64,000 nucleotides of DNA from Amblyornis subalaris. Taxonomy: Eukaryota; Chordata; Aves; Passeriformes; Ptilonorhynchidae. Position 1 is the stretch's first letter. Every line of letters starts with the position of its first letter. The notes under the pieces are model-generated. The model was not told where the DNA came from. It saw only the letters and a list, made by a program, of their open reading frames with translations, and made no database searches. The DNA is taken from positions 5,505,546 through 5,569,545 of the forward strand of contig JACAXG010000051.1 in NCBI GenBank assembly GCA_018881555.1, in the 5' to 3' direction. A program made the position numbers and the translations under genes. Positions 39,748 through 53,029 of this stretch are shown one piece after another.

Positions 39748-42593
39748 ATAGTTGAGGTTCTTATTACCTTTTTTTCCCTTTCTCTTGGTAATTTAAAAGT
39801 CCTTACATGGGAGTGCAAAGGTGTTTTAATCCAAAAGCAACGTTACATTACACCATTAAGGTGACCTGGTAAAAGGGACAATCTGATTGTACGTGTTCCA
39901 AAGAAGTATAGCTGTATAGATAAGGAGCTGTAATAATTATGAAGAGCCTACAACAAAAGTCATTATGGTGCCTTTTATCACAATAACAAGAACAGAGACT
40001 CAGTAGTGCACAGTGTTTAATTAGTTTGTTATGTACAAGTAAAAAAATAAGGATATTAATACAATGATAATCATGAAAACCATATTAACATTCAGGCTCC
40101 TGCAGAGACTCCATTAACCTTGCCTAAGAGCTGTCAAAGCATATGCCAAGTTCTCATCCCTCCTAGACAAGGGAAGAGATTAATTTTATTCTTGGATGAA
40201 GCATCCCACTGCTGATGTGAAAAAACCAAACCACAGCTCCAGAGTTTCATTTGGTGGTATAGATCAGGTACACTGTAATAGATGGACATTTAGAATACCA
40301 TGGGATAGCAATTTCAGTAAGTGAATCTCAGCTGCATATTGCAATGGTTTTGAAGATGCTTTCAGGGAGCACAGGGACTACAAAAGGCTTTGTGTAAACA
40401 GAAAATTTCAACTTAAGAATTTGTTCTTTAATCAGAGTAAGAGTGAAGTTGGTTAAATAAATATTAATAAACCCAATCTTAATTAAGGACCCAAGTAAGT
40501 AAGAAAAGAATTTTCTCATCTTTAGAATAACAACTGATAGAATTATATCTGTTTTGGCAATCNTATCTAACATATGCCTTAGGATTAAGGCTAAGATTAT
40601 GTGAGATTTGGGGTATTAGCTGCTGTTCTCTTTTTAAATTTTTGTTTACCTTATAAATTTTGTAACATAATTTCACAGAAAATGCTGTCCCATCAAATAA
40701 TTCTCAAATTATCTATTTTCTCTTTAAAGACAATATAGCCATATGTGCTTTGGGGAATTTCAATCAATCTACCATTTTCAGAACTGATTTAATATTTCAA
40801 AATGGTGAAGCCTATAAAATCTTTTTGCTTATTTTTAAATAAAATAACTTTCTAAACAAATGAAACAAAAACATTCCTTTTGCTGCTTCTAGTGTAAACC
40901 AAATGAAATATTACTACATTTTCCTAACTTTTTTCTCAGTAGGCATGACTTTTCTCTAATATTGCTTGTAATTTCAAGCTCTTATAAATTTAATCAAGAG
41001 TTAGATGAAAAATGTGAGTTTTTATGCTGCAAAGTGATTTTATAACAGGAATCTAGAATNTAGCATTTTATTCAAAACACTTTTTATGAAATGCATAGTT
41101 TTGTGTGATTATAGATCGCAATACATTGAATAGCTTCTTAATTTCTGAAAGAAACAAGCACATATTATGGCTACAGATTTTTTCCTGAAATATTTTCTTA
41201 AAGACATGGTTTAATAAAAGGTATTTTAAAATTATTTTAAAATATATTCATTTAGGAGGGAGAAGAAACACAAGTATGCTGTGTTTGTTTCAATAAAGTT
41301 TCCTATAGCAGATTCATTGTTGAAAAAGTTTTCAAGGGAAGACTTAAATACTGCGCTGCTCATCCTACCATTATGCCTCTCTCCTTTTGACTGCTAAAAC
41401 ATCTCTCCACAAAAGCTAGAAATGCAAAAATCATTCTTTAACACATACCACACTTGCTGAAACATCAGCCACACAACATGACCTTCCTTCTAGTCTTCTA
41501 AATAGTTTTTGTCATCCATCCTCAGTGAGACTCCTGCTTTTCAGAATGAGCTTTAAATATTACAACTTGTCATAAAAATGACAAATACTTTGCTTTTGTA
41601 CTGTCAGTTATAGGAAGTATGAGATTCTAGACATCTGGATGATGGGGTGAGAGCAAAAGATTAAATAGTTTTCTGTCANCTACCAGCAATCAGTCGCTTC
41701 TAGTGAAGGGCACACCTTCTTTAGTCTTAAGGTACNTGTTCCCACCTTATCTGATGTTCTCAATGCTTACCCATCTTTCTAACCTAATGAAATGTTTGAG
41801 TGTTGTTGATTAGGACATGTATCTCAAAAGCAGAAGCAGTGATGGGCATAAGCATCAAGCTAAAAACCTTACACTGCTTGAAAGTGTTTTCCAACTGTCA
41901 CCTTTCAAATATTAGGCACTTAAATATGTTCAGAGTGAGAAATAATCAGCTTCCTAGGTTCCACTGTATATTCCAAGGTCTAAGCTTTTTGTTCAGAAAG
42001 TTCTTTCATTTCATCTGCCAACACACAAGAAGTAGTTAAAGCCAAACAGATGTTCTGGTTGGTGTTGGTTTCTCACCATCATACAGTAAGCTCACAGCTA
42101 TTCTCTGCATGCAGGTGCTGGTCCTTTTGACCTCTCTCTACATCATNCTATAGCCTTCATACATTCCTGCCTGATCTGAGTGCTGACGGAAAGTCCAAGA
42201 CCATTCGTGAACTGGTCTGAAACTTATGTTTCACTGTCCCTACATATGATCATGACATACAAAGCAAGTTGTACTATTAAAAATCAATTTTCTTCCTGTG
42301 TCTGCATACCAGCTGGATTAATCACGCTNTCATCCTAACTGCACGAGCATTGCTATTCAGGCCAACCTTGGGTTTGACTGAAACTATGTAAACAATCNTG
42401 TACTACTCTGAATCCTTCCTCTCAGTTTTAGTTTAGATCATTTGATGGAGCTGAATAGATAGGACATTAAGCAGTCATAGTTTATTTATTAGCAGTACCA
42501 AAATATATCTGGCTGCCAGACCATGTTAGCAGCTGCAGTCCAACTTGTCACCCTGTGAGTGAGTGGCTGTGAGTGTGGGATTCATAAGCAAAG

Positions 42594-42640
42594 TGTATTG
42601 GGTCCAGCTGAGATGGAGTTAATCTTTGCCATAGCATCCC
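42594..42640 (+). mobile_element. Possible degenerate LTR 5' end
   Basis: TGTATTGGGTCCAGCTGAGA followed by TGGAGTTAATCTTTGCCATA resembles the first ~45 bases of the LTR family found intact at 52302, which starts TGTCCTGGTTTCAGCTGGGA in this window. The similarity fades quickly and no 3' LTR end is recognised. This is an endogenous retrovirus relic at best, with no coding part visible. Confidence 0.3.
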
Positions 42641-44444
42641 CAAAAATCCTTCCAATGGCTTTGCTTATATTGTTGTTTGTAATCAGAGATGGATTTACCA
42701 CCTTGCTTAGCTGAGCAAACCAACATATTTATATTTTGTTTTTCTGCCCAGCACCCTCTTCTGTGCAATTCTTGGTGGTGAAAGCTCTGGACAAATACAG
42801 TTTTGCTTCTTCAGAAATGCTTTCTGTGCATCGTTTCTTTTTCAGAAGATTCTTCTGCAGATTGCTGAAAATCACTCTGTGAATGGAGAGAAATTTAGAA
42901 ACTGTTAGTTTGCTTTTGCCAACCAGCTTGTGGTTCATATGGTAAACTGAGAGTCCACTAAGTGCACCCAAGTAATGAGGCTGATCAGAGTATTCCACTG
43001 TCTTCTTGACATCCTTTCTGGTGCAGTCTGTGCTTGTGCCTTGTTTCATTTTCAATACACAAGTTTAGGGAACGTGAACATTTCCTGGAAGAGATCTGTG
43101 CATGCTCCCTCACCAGTTATGGAACTGTGGTTTCCATCAGATTAAGATTACTAGACCATAATTTNCCCCAAAAGCATTTAGATGGAGAACACTCAATTTG
43201 CTAAGTCAAAGAAACATGCACTCAAGGAAGAACTTCGAGGGGGGGGGGTATTTATATACATGAATAAAGTGATGATATACATGCCAGATTTCTGCAAAAC
43301 TAGATTAAACTCATTTATTATCTTGTTTTAGCTAAAAAAGCTTTCCTTTTGACTTGACAGGATTCATGATTTTATTGCAAAAGTTTCTGAATAGTCAGGT
43401 GCCGGGAAAGGTAGTCTAGAAATGGAGAAAACAGGGGGAAAAAAAAGACATAAAGACATATTTCACCTTCTCATAAAAATACTTATAGTTACTGATAATA
43501 CTCTAGGCCNTTGTGGAAGTGGTTTCTTTTAAAAACAGCAAATACTATGGTCATTTTGATGCTTTCAGGGGTACTAAACTGGAGCCATAAAGCTCTGAAG
43601 AGCATATTAGCATTACAATTTGTGCTGTGGATATGGATCAAACCTCTAGGAAATGCAACACACAGAGATTTTGCAGAACACAGCATCTCCTTGGAAGCCT
43701 TACAGAGGACAAGAGGACACATGAGCGAGCCCTGGCAGCAGCTGGTGGAGGAGGCTGTTTGGGAAGGCCTGGCTTGCTGGTGGGTTCTGGGAAACCTGTA
43801 TGAGGTCCACCAAGGGACCTGAGTTGTGGGGTTAAGGAAACAAGGGCAGATGAGGCCCCTGTCCTATTTCACAGTGTCTGCTCCCAGATGTCAGCCTAAT
43901 GAAATCACAGGTGGTGCTTGAATGCCTCTCTTCGCCAGCACATCCTAACCAACAGCACTGCCATCCACTGGGAGTGAAAGAGAATTTTCAGATTATTCTT
44001 TATTGATAATAAGAAAATGATGCATTTTAATATTGAAAGTTGTCACTTGGGACAATTATTCTTTTCTATGCTTTGCCTAGGTCACTAATTTACACCATCA
44101 GGCGGATAACTTATAAACTAATTGTGGTGCTTAATTATCCAATATTTTATGGAATGGAAAAAGTCTGCAAACATTGCATGCACACAGCAAGTTCCCTGTG
44201 AAGAAACAAATTTGCATTTATGAGTGTTAAAACTTAGCAGTGTTTCATGTTCCTAAAAATGTGTGTGTGAACTAGATGCAGTCTTTTCNGTGCTTGTCAT
44301 TGCACATTTATTTCTATTTATATATTAAAAAGATGAGGTTTTTTCAGTAGTACAATTTTTAGAAATATGTCTGTCTTCCTTCAGTTTATTTCATATATTT
44401 GTGATTCCTCATAGTTAACAGGATTTTGGAAGTTGATATTAAAA
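42641..44444. other. Unique intron, no gene seen
   Basis: It includes frames of 108 codons (minus strand, 42729-43055) and 103 codons (plus strand, 43511-43822) with no recognisable domains, and a run of ten G at 43239-43248. The 43.65-43.95 kb part is somewhat GC-richer than its flanks, but no repeat family is recognised. Confidence 0.5.
43239..43248 (+). repeat. Homopolymer run of ten G
   Basis: An isolated poly-G run in AT-rich intron. G runs this long are rare outside microsatellites and prone to length error in sequencing. Confidence 0.9.
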
Positions 44445-44508
44445 TTTTCTTTCTTTTTCTTTTTCTCTTTCTTTCTTTCTTTCTTTCTCTGTTTATTTGT
44501 TTGTTTGT
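44445..44508. repeat. (TTTC)n / (TTTG)n compound microsatellite
   Basis: TTTC-type units make up the left and central parts, with an interruption CTGTTTAT, then three TTTG units. This pyrimidine-rich tract is the strand mirror of the purine microsatellite near 2.3 kb. Confidence 0.93.
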
Positions 44509-47500
44509 GCATGATTATATTGATGAGATTTGACTTGTTAATTTACTCCAGCAGAACTGTCTGGTTAAAGTACGGAGCCATACATCACTTAATGTTGTTG
44601 GAGATTTTGCATTAATTTCTGATGTAACAAAATAGATTATTCCTAATTCCTCTTGAACATTATATACTTTCTTCCTTTTTTTTTTTTTTTCCAGTAAGCA
44701 TTACATATATTGTGGAGAAAAGAAACAAAGGTGGTCCTCAGTATTGAAGATGAGTAACTTGTATGCAAATCCTGAGAAATTAATTTTACAAAGGCCTTCA
44801 TTTTTTATAAATGCCTTTTGAAAGCATTTAAAATGAGTGAACTATTCCTTAAAGGTATCTTTGTAAAAAGAGAAAAACAATTCTGGTAAATGGTTTAATA
44901 GTCTTCAGAGAAAGGATTGAAAACTAAAGGCAAGAGAATATAAAATAATAGAAAAATAGAAATTTTCACTGAATATCTCTCCCAACTGAAATAATTTCTT
45001 GTCTTTGAAATACGCTATTAAATACTTTTAGTCAGTGATGATCACTGCTTAAATCAATTAAATAAGCTGTCAAGTGTGAAATGTGCCTCTGAAGTGACAT
45101 CTTTTAACAGTCTTTTTCAGCTTGTCATGCTTAGGATATTTACTTACTTTTAGGAAAGAGATGCTTTTTGTTATTAGCCATGAAAAGACCTGGATTTGAA
45201 TATTATTGTGCATTATTAATAGCATCATTTTCTGAGTTCTGTGGAAAAGAAATGAACTTGCAGAGATTATTATATCACTAGTAGTGATACTGNGCAAGTT
45301 ATAAAAAACACGATTAGTTCTGCATTGAAATTTCAGATGTGTATCTCTTTATTGTATGACTTGAGAAATCAATTCTGAAGATATTTCCTGCACATTCCTG
45401 TTTACAGACATCGTACCCCATGCTATCAAATATTAGTGGGAAAATCTGAATGCTTGAATATTTTCTCTGTGTATTGGAAAACTTGAAACATCTGTCATAG
45501 CCAGATTAAAAATGAAATTCAGCAGCAGATTCAAGCATAGATACCGAGTCATGCATATGGAATTAACTTCTTATAAGCATTGGTTCCACAGGAAAACACA
45601 TGAGTAGGTAAAAAATAATTCATTAAAAGCCAGGTAGTTTTATGGGAGAAACTACGTATGTGAGATGCTCAGGGTCATAGGGCAAAAGTCACTAGAAGTC
45701 AGTAGAGAAACAGATGGCTAAACCCAACTGAACTCAAATGGATTTCTCATCTAGAGAATTCTTGCATGCTTGTGTTGGTGGAGCAAAGATGAGATTCGGT
45801 GAATTTAGGACTGTCCTGGACTTCTAATAGTCATGCAGTCAGGCATGGTTTATGAGCACTAATCCCATTCCTTGACCCATAAGCACTCAATAGACAGTAA
45901 TGAGCATTAACTGTTGTAAGCGTGACTGTAAAACTAAAGTGTAGAGCGTATTTTTGCTAATGTTGTGATTTGTATGTAAAGTCTCATTTCAGTCACACTT
46001 CATTCTTCTTCACCTTGGCTCTGTGCTGGAACAATATGTTTCATGTTGAACTTTTTCCCTTTGGTGACGGTTCTTGACAAATAAAATCCTAAAACATTTC
46101 TAACTACTCATAAAATGGAAGCGATCACTCCTGTTCCCCTTTTAATCTGTGATATTGAGGTAGCCTTGTGTTGATCCATTAATGTAAAACTTTTTAAAAG
46201 TTTATTTCATAATTAGTTTCATAAATACCATCAATAAAAGTTCGAACAAGTTATAAGTCCTTTCTCATTTGATCCTATGGAGGAACAACACCCAGTTTAT
46301 GTTACCTTTCCCTGATTTTTGCCAAGCTTGAAATATATAAACATTTGAATAACATTCCATTTACTTTTCTCTGACTTTTTTCAGATAGCTGAAGGTCTGC
46401 TTAAATATGCTCTTGAATCCTGTCTTTAGAAAATACCTTATTTGGTTTACTAATTTTAGTTTATGATTGCTTAAAAGGTATTCCAATGTACAATGTACTT
46501 CATGTACAGTGTAAATTGCAATTATACCCATAAGATACTATTGAGTTACAAATTTTGGGAGGTATTATTTTTTCCACAAAGCGTCACATCAGGCCACTCC
46601 TCAGCCACTGCACTGTGATCCCTATGGATCTCTCAGAACTCATTTATGATTAGGGCATAAGAGATTAAGAGATGTGGTGTCCTCTGAAAAACGTAAAATC
46701 TTTCCTTCACTTGACATACTTCTCAAATCCAATTGTCTTCTTCTAAAACCACCCACAAAAGAAAAAATAAACGGGGGAGGGGGAGAAGAAGAAGTTTAAT
46801 GGGTTTGTCAGTCATAAATGACACTTCTTTTTTTCACAAGTGAAGAATCCTTTTTCAGTTAATATACAGGGAAAATTTATCATCTTTAGATGAGTAAATG
46901 CACACAGACTGAACAAAAAACTTAAATTCCTTACCCTTAAAGGAAAATTATTTTCATGTACAGTATTAAGAAATGGTTTTGATACTGAGAAAAATTAAAT
47001 ACATGGGTGTTTCATTCTTTTAATACTCTCCTTGGTAATATATTAGTCATGTATTATTTGAATGTCGTCTTACCTTGAGAAATTGCAAAGAAGTAATTAA
47101 TATCTCTATTAAAGAAATTAATAGCTGTTGCATGAGAATTCTTCCGAAGCAGTCTTCGGAACAGTTTTACCTGTGTGTTTCAACTATGGTATGAAAAGAC
47201 TACTGTTTATTACTGGATCTCCTAAACTGTCTCTTCAGACAATCCAAACCTGGTTTTAACCTAGTTATGAATCACTTCTCAATTGGAAATACCTAAGAAC
47301 AAAATACATAGGTTTTGTGGATCGGGTTATTTTCTAGCATAATTTCAGTACTTCAGGCCTGCTTCTGAGGTCAAGGGGAATTATTTTGGTTGAAATGACA
47401 GATTCAATATGCATATTTTTGGGTTGTCCCATGCTGGTTAATTCAATAGCTGAGCTGTTAATGAAGAACAGCTTTGAANAGAAATAAAGTAATAGGTGAT

Positions 47501-50500
47501 TAAATTATGTATAACTCTTGCATTTTTCCTGGTTCAATTTAGAAGTAAGAATGGAATTCAGGCTTAATTAAGGAATCAAGTCAGCTTCAAACCCAGAGAG
47601 TTATTGTGAATTTAACTAGAAATCTAATAAGCACCATTTCAACTTATTCATTTAAGTTACTTGTTTTTGTTTGTTTGTAATTGTTGTTACTGTTGGATTT
47701 GATTATTGAAAATATGGGGAAAGAGAATACGAGGAGAAATAGTTAAATATGCTATTAAAGTTATCTTACCTCCACAGTTATTGTGTGTATATTTTAAAGC
47801 CTGTGTGTTTACNTATGAATTTTTTTTAATATATACATCTCAATATCATTAGCAAAGGTTGTTAGTCATGACTACCTCCATTCTACAGGGGAGGAATATT
47901 ATTGTAAGCTGATATCAGAACCACACATACAATCTTATACAGAGGCTTCCCTTTACTGGGTTTATCTCCTGTTCTGTGAATGGAGTACTGTTTGTGTTGT
48001 ACAAAATAAAATGTGGTGTACCTAATGGTACAGCTTTAAACTGCTGTGTTTTGATGTTTTGTTTATACTCTCCCTTAATTACATAAAATGAAATATCACT
48101 TTAAAGATAAACAGTAGCATATAATAGAGAGTAAATTGTGGAGTACCAAATGTGGCTTGCTGTTGATTGATACAATTATACAGAATTACTACATATATTC
48201 ATATCAAAAGAAAATTAGGCTTAAAAATCAATATTTTTGACTGAGCATGGAAAAATTCATTTAACAATACATGCTTATTGACTTCATGCAGAGGTATTTC
48301 ACTGCAACAATATGCAATCCAAATATAAGGAACCAGATTTTGGATTTTTCTTTGGAACCCTGTCTGCTATTTCTGTTTTTCTAGAAACTGAAGACTCTCT
48401 GCTGTTTTTTCCATTTCAAATTAATAAGCATTTTTTAAAATATTGTTTTAAAACATCAGTGTTCTTTATCTGAATTAAAATAACATGTCTTTCTTTTGAA
48501 ACAAAGTGTTTCTTTCAAAGTGTAAGACTAGAAAGGTAAAAGGCAAAGATCAGTGGAATTTCTAAACTTCCCCAAGACTGCTGCAGCTTCAAAAGTCTCA
48601 TCAATTAAATTAAAATAACACAAAAAAAAGTAACTCAAAAATCTTATGTTTGGATAATGCTTATCCTAAATACTGCTTGTGCATATAAAATAGAATATCA
48701 GGGTTATTGTTGTCAATGTCTTTTCTTGCAGTTTCAAGGACTGCTGAATGCATAAGTACAAAATGATGTAGCTAATTAATTTTAACCACTGTACTCTGTT
48801 CCTCTCATTTCCTGTAATAGAATGTTTGAGTCTCTCAATCAACTGTTATTGTACTTATGTTGATTTTNTTCTTTACAATTTATTTTTTACAAATAAGAAC
48901 AACCTGGCTAGCATATTCCTATTTCTTATTTACAGAACACTTACATTTTCATGTCTATTTTTAACATTGTTTTTCTAATACAGCTACACTTGTAATAAAC
49001 AGAAAAATTCAGTATAAACTGAAAAAAGTGGTCTGTATTCTATTTACTAGAGTATTGTAAATTATGGGATTCATCCAAGTTCTGATTCTTGTTTGTAGTC
49101 ATTCTTGGCAAAAATGGGTAAGACCACTTAAAATTGCAGAAATATTGCATTAAATCAAAACAGGTGTCCATAGGGCACTATAAAAGATACCAAATACAAA
49201 TGATGATTTCTCTTTTATATCAAGTACAGAATATATCATGCACTGAGATGACCACATAACCAAATATGACATTGATATTTTTACTCCTAAAAGATTGGCA
49301 TAATGTAATTGTCTCTTCGTTCATGACTTCTATAATTTCTCTCCCAATCCTTAAGGTTTGCCATGCGTTTTATGTTAATTCCCGAGTCTTATAAAGTAAA
49401 ATGAATGCATGGGAATGGATTTTTGTGAGAGGAATTTAGCATGTTACAAATATTTAGGCTATGACAAGGTAATAGAATGTGATTGTAGTGTGAGAACAAA
49501 GTCTCTTTAATCAGTTATGCGTAGTTCAGAAATGCGTTTGGCCACTCGAGCCAAATTCTGTCATTAAGAGTTTTGAAAGAATTTTAATTGACTCGTTCAA
49601 TTAGAAATTTTTTTTGTATGCCTCTTGCAAAGAATGAGCCAGAAAAGAGGTACTCCAGAGGAGATACTTTAATACAGTGATTTTGATTCCCTGTACTCTA
49701 GCAAACACTACTAAAAAGGCTCTCTAAATGTCTGTTTGATTGGTAGATCATGGAACAATTTCTTGTAAGAGACAGCTGTGGAAAGATCTTAAAATCAGTT
49801 CTTCATATGTAATTTAATTTTAAAAATAAGAATATAAATTAAAATATTCAGGTGTCAAGAGAATGTAATTTTAAAAAGTGATTTAAAAGTTTCTTGAAGG
49901 ATTAAGACTACTGGGCCCATTCTTTATATTTAAATAGTTCCCATGTCTGTCAGAGAAATATTCTGTAAAAGGTATTATCACATGGAATGAAGTATCATGC
50001 AATCTGTTATCTTTCATGAGTATTTATAGCATTGAATATGGCACTTTCGATTTAGTAACACAGGAGAAAATATTTAAGACAGGAGAAAGGTTTACCTAAT
50101 CAACTTGCTCTTTAAAAATCTCTGTGAGAAAGAGTAAACATTGGAAAACAGTACTNAAAACTAAATCACTTAAAAATGCAAATTTAAGTTGTGATTTTCA
50201 AGTGAAGTGATTTATTCTCAACAGCTGAAATACAGCTTCAATAATTTTTTTATTAAAAGGTAAAAATTTAAAATTTTGTATTAAAATATATCAAAATGCT
50301 CTTTATGTATATTTAGAATGGCAAATGAAAGTAAAAATCTGAATTGCCAATTATTTCACAAAAATAAAAAATCAATTATTCAGTTGCCTCTTCCAAAATT
50401 ACATAATACTAAACATTAGAATAATGTGCCTTTCTCAGTGCTGACAAAAGTGTTCATTTCACATCCTCTCATATGCATGTCAGTGTAAAACTTTTAAGAA

Positions 50501-50638
50501 ATCATGTCACTTTATCAAGGAACAGGATAAAACCAAAAATTTGTAAAATTTAAACAAAAGGAAGCTATAATCAAAAGGATATAAATAGGAAAATTGAATG
50601 CACTTAAAAGTCTCACATTCTCAGAGACAGTATCTGGT
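44509..50638. other. Unique AT-rich intron, very few open frames
   Basis: This is the poorest part of the window in open frames; none of notable length appears between about 45.3 and 50.7 kb. There is a 13-T run near 44680 and a perfect small hairpin at 47142-47161. No mobile element was recognised, and there is no direct evidence of function. Confidence 0.55.
47142..47161. repeat. Hairpin-forming inverted repeat, 8-bp arms, 4-nt loop
   Basis: TTCCGAAG, loop CAGT, then CTTCGGAA. The arms are perfect and contain CpG, unusual in this AT-rich context. Confidence 0.9.
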
Positions 50639-51170
50639 AATCATAGAATCATAGAGTCACTAGGGTTGGAAAAGACCTCAGANATCATCAAGTCCAACCG
50701 TTAGCACAGCACCACCATGTTCACCACTAATCCATATCCCCAGGTGCCACATCCACATGTTTTTTAAATACTTCCAGGCATGGCGATACCACCACTTACC
50801 TGCACAGCCTGTTTCAATGCCTGACCACTCTTTTAATGAAGAAATTTTTCCTAATGTTCAATGTAAACCTTCTCTAGTAGAACTTAAGGCTGTTTCCTGT
50901 CCTGTGGCTGGTTGCCTGGGAGAAGAGGCTGACCCCCACCTGGCCACACCCTCCTTTCAGGCGGTTGTAGAGAGTGATAAGGTCACCCCTGAGCCTCCTC
51001 TTCTCCAGACTAAACACTCCCAGCTCCCTCAGCTGCTCCTCATCAGGTTTTTGTTCCAGGCCCTTTACCAGCTTCGTTGCCCTTCTGGACAAACTCCAGC
51101 ACCTCGATGTCTTTCTTGTAGTGAGGGGCCCAGGACTGGACATGGGATTTGAGGTGTGGCCTCACCAGGC
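50639..51170 (-). mobile_element. CR1 LINE, 5'-truncated, - orientation, intact tail
   Basis: The left edge AATCATAGAATCATAGAGTC is the complement of the CR1 tail. It is followed by TTGGAAAAGACCTCA, CCAGGTGCCACATCCACATG, then GCTGACCCCCACCTGGCCAC and GAGCCTCCTCTTCTCCAGAC, ending in GGTGTGGCCTCACCA near 51170. Wording in the 3' region (precise mention of ATCATCAAGTCCAACCGTTA) marks a CR1 subfamily different from the 21.6 kb copy. The 131-codon plus-strand frame at 50757-51152 is antisense. The minus-strand frame at 50874-51143 is the polyprotein relic. Confidence 0.95.
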
Positions 51171-52301
51171 AAAGTTATTAGGCTTGCTGAAGATGTGACA
51201 TTTTTTTAAGATCACGTTATCTGGCTCTAGGGGGATTAGCTCCTATCTACGTGGCTGTTGTGGTGATAGAGCTTGGGTTACATGCTATCTCAGCAGTACC
51301 TCCACCTCTTGTGGAATATGGACTGTTACACGATGTCCCAGGAAAAGGGGGCACCTTTTCTCCAATATTGTTGAACTGGCTTGTCCTTTACTTAATATAC
51401 ATACAGATGCCAATCTGTGATGATCAGTAGAAATTCTAGTGTTTATCCTTAGAACTGCAGAACAGTATATTCTACTGCCATATTAGGAAACCAAATAAGA
51501 GTGTGATTTATGCATATCATCTAAAGGTGATTATGCTCCTGGCCTTTTTTAATTCCTCAGGAAATTAATAGGAAGGTAGAAAGAGGTAAGGTGAGATACT
51601 CCATTTACTTTGGAGTTTTGAGAACAAGAGCTTAGTAAGGAAAACGAACAATTATGTAGTATAAAAATCTTATCAAAATTCTAAATTTGGTTCCTATCAT
51701 AAAATATTCTTAAGAAATGTCTGGTCACTGGAATATTTTTCTCATCTTCCANTTCTTCTCTATAAGCTATTTTGGGATGCTAACTTCAAAGTGTGGGATG
51801 TAATTATTTTTTTTCCATTGTAACTTGACATCTCAGCTAGTACAGAATTTCTTGCTTCACACTCTTCCCTCCTCCATCTCCTGAATTTTTATTTTCTTCC
51901 TTTTTTTCTTCTTGTCACTTTGTCTCATATTCTGATAGCCTCTGTCAGCCTTAATCAGAAACTTAACTTTCTTGTCATCCATTTTTCATTTCCCTCTCCC
52001 TCATCTAACATGAGGGCAACTTGTGTATATGTTCTCTTAGCAATTCATTTTCTGCTTTTACATATGCACAGACTCAGCATCAGCAATTTCCACATATCAC
52101 AGATCTTGCTTTTTTCAGTTCATTTGGCCCCAAATGCACTGAATTCAGGGAGGTTCAGTTACTTACATGTGGTTTAGGTACATCAATCCAATTCTTACCA
52201 TAAAGAACTCTGTATGTGTGGCTGAGTCCGTAGGAATAAACAGACTCAAAATATGCAGTAAGGTAGAGAGGTGACTTTGGGTCTCTCGAGGAATGACTTG
52301 C
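51171..52301. other. Unique intron between CR1 and LTR
   Basis: The first ~300 bases after the CR1 (to about 51.5 kb) have a more balanced composition than the rest but match no family I recognise. The remainder is T-rich intron with pyrimidine-rich patches near 51.85 kb. No gene is supported. Confidence 0.5.
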
Positions 52302-52780
52302 TGTCCTGGTTTCAGCTGGGACCAAGTTAGTTTCTTCCTAGTACCTGGTGCAGTGCTGTGTTTTGGATTCAAGATGAGAACAATGTTGATAACAATGATG
52401 TTTTAGTTGTTGCTGAGCAGGGCTGACACTGATTCAAGGACTTTTCAGCTTTTCCTATTGCCCTGCCAACAAATAGACCAGGGGTGTACAAAAAGCTGGG
52501 AGAGGATGCAGCTGGGTCAGCTGATCTCAACTGACCAAAGGGATATCCCAAACCATATGGCACCATGCTGAACAGTAAAACTGGGAGCAGTTGGTCTGGG
52601 GGTGGCAGCCTCCTGTTTGGGGACAGGCTGAGCATCTGTCAGCGGGTGGGGAGCAATTGCATTGTGCAATTTTTAGTCTTTTATCATTATTGTTTTCCTT
52701 TCATTTTTCTGTCCTATGAAACTTTTTTTATCTTGACCCATTAGTTTTACCTTTTTTTCTGTTTCTCTCCTCCAATCTTT
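52302..52780 (+). mobile_element. Solo LTR of an avian endogenous retrovirus, + orientation
   Basis: The element begins TGTCCTGGTTTCAGCTGGGA, the conserved start of an LTR family abundant in songbird-type genomes. It continues with CAGTGCTGTGTTTTGGATTC, ACTGACCAAAGGGATATCCC, CATGCTGAACAGTAAAACTG (decayed TATA region) and CAGCGGGTGGGGAGCAATTG, then the transcript-end region CCTATGAAACTTTTTTTATC. The 3' end fades near 52780 without a clear terminal CA. No gag, pol or env remnant and no second LTR are found within the window, so it is a solo, slightly truncated LTR. A TATA-box substitution and general decay suggest it is old and probably weak as a promoter. Confidence 0.85.
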
Positions 52781-52870
52781 TACCTTAACACAATCTCCTT
52801 TGCACCTGATGTCAGGGAAAAAAGGAACTCTAAAACACCCATGCAATGTCAAAAGAGCATTTAGACTAGG

Positions 52871-53029
52871 AAAAAAAAACCAAAACAACACAAACAAAAC
52901 CCAAAGAGAAAAACAGCAGAAACAAAAAAACCAAAAAGATTAAAAACCCCTCAAAACCACAACAAAAACTAACAACTACAAAAAAGGCAAAAACACCAAA
53001 ACAAACAAACAAAAACACAAAAAAACCCA
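52871..53029. repeat. A/C-rich low-complexity tract
   Basis: About 160 bases consist mostly of A and C in patterns such as CAAAACAAACAAACAAAAAC, with few G or T. It lies about 90 bases after the recognisable end of the LTR. It may be an expanded and decayed CAAA-type simple repeat. Confidence 0.85.

Larger units (their letters stand above)
27719..42593. other. Long CR1-poor unique intron
   Basis: No gene, RNA gene or confident mobile element was recognised over about 15 kb. Frames such as 107 codons on each strand at 32134-32542 have no domain character. Visible structure is limited to small repeats and palindromes listed separately, to AT-rich tracts near 30.2 kb, and to a possible CR1 tail remnant near 37.1 kb. 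Confidence 0.55.

Noticed and set aside
43511..43822. 103-codon frame with a hydrophobic N-terminal half
   Set aside because: It resembles a signal or membrane segment only because of T-rich codons. There is no supporting gene structure.
50757..51152. 131-codon plus-strand open frame
   Set aside because: It is antisense to a minus-orientation CR1 copy (50639-51170).
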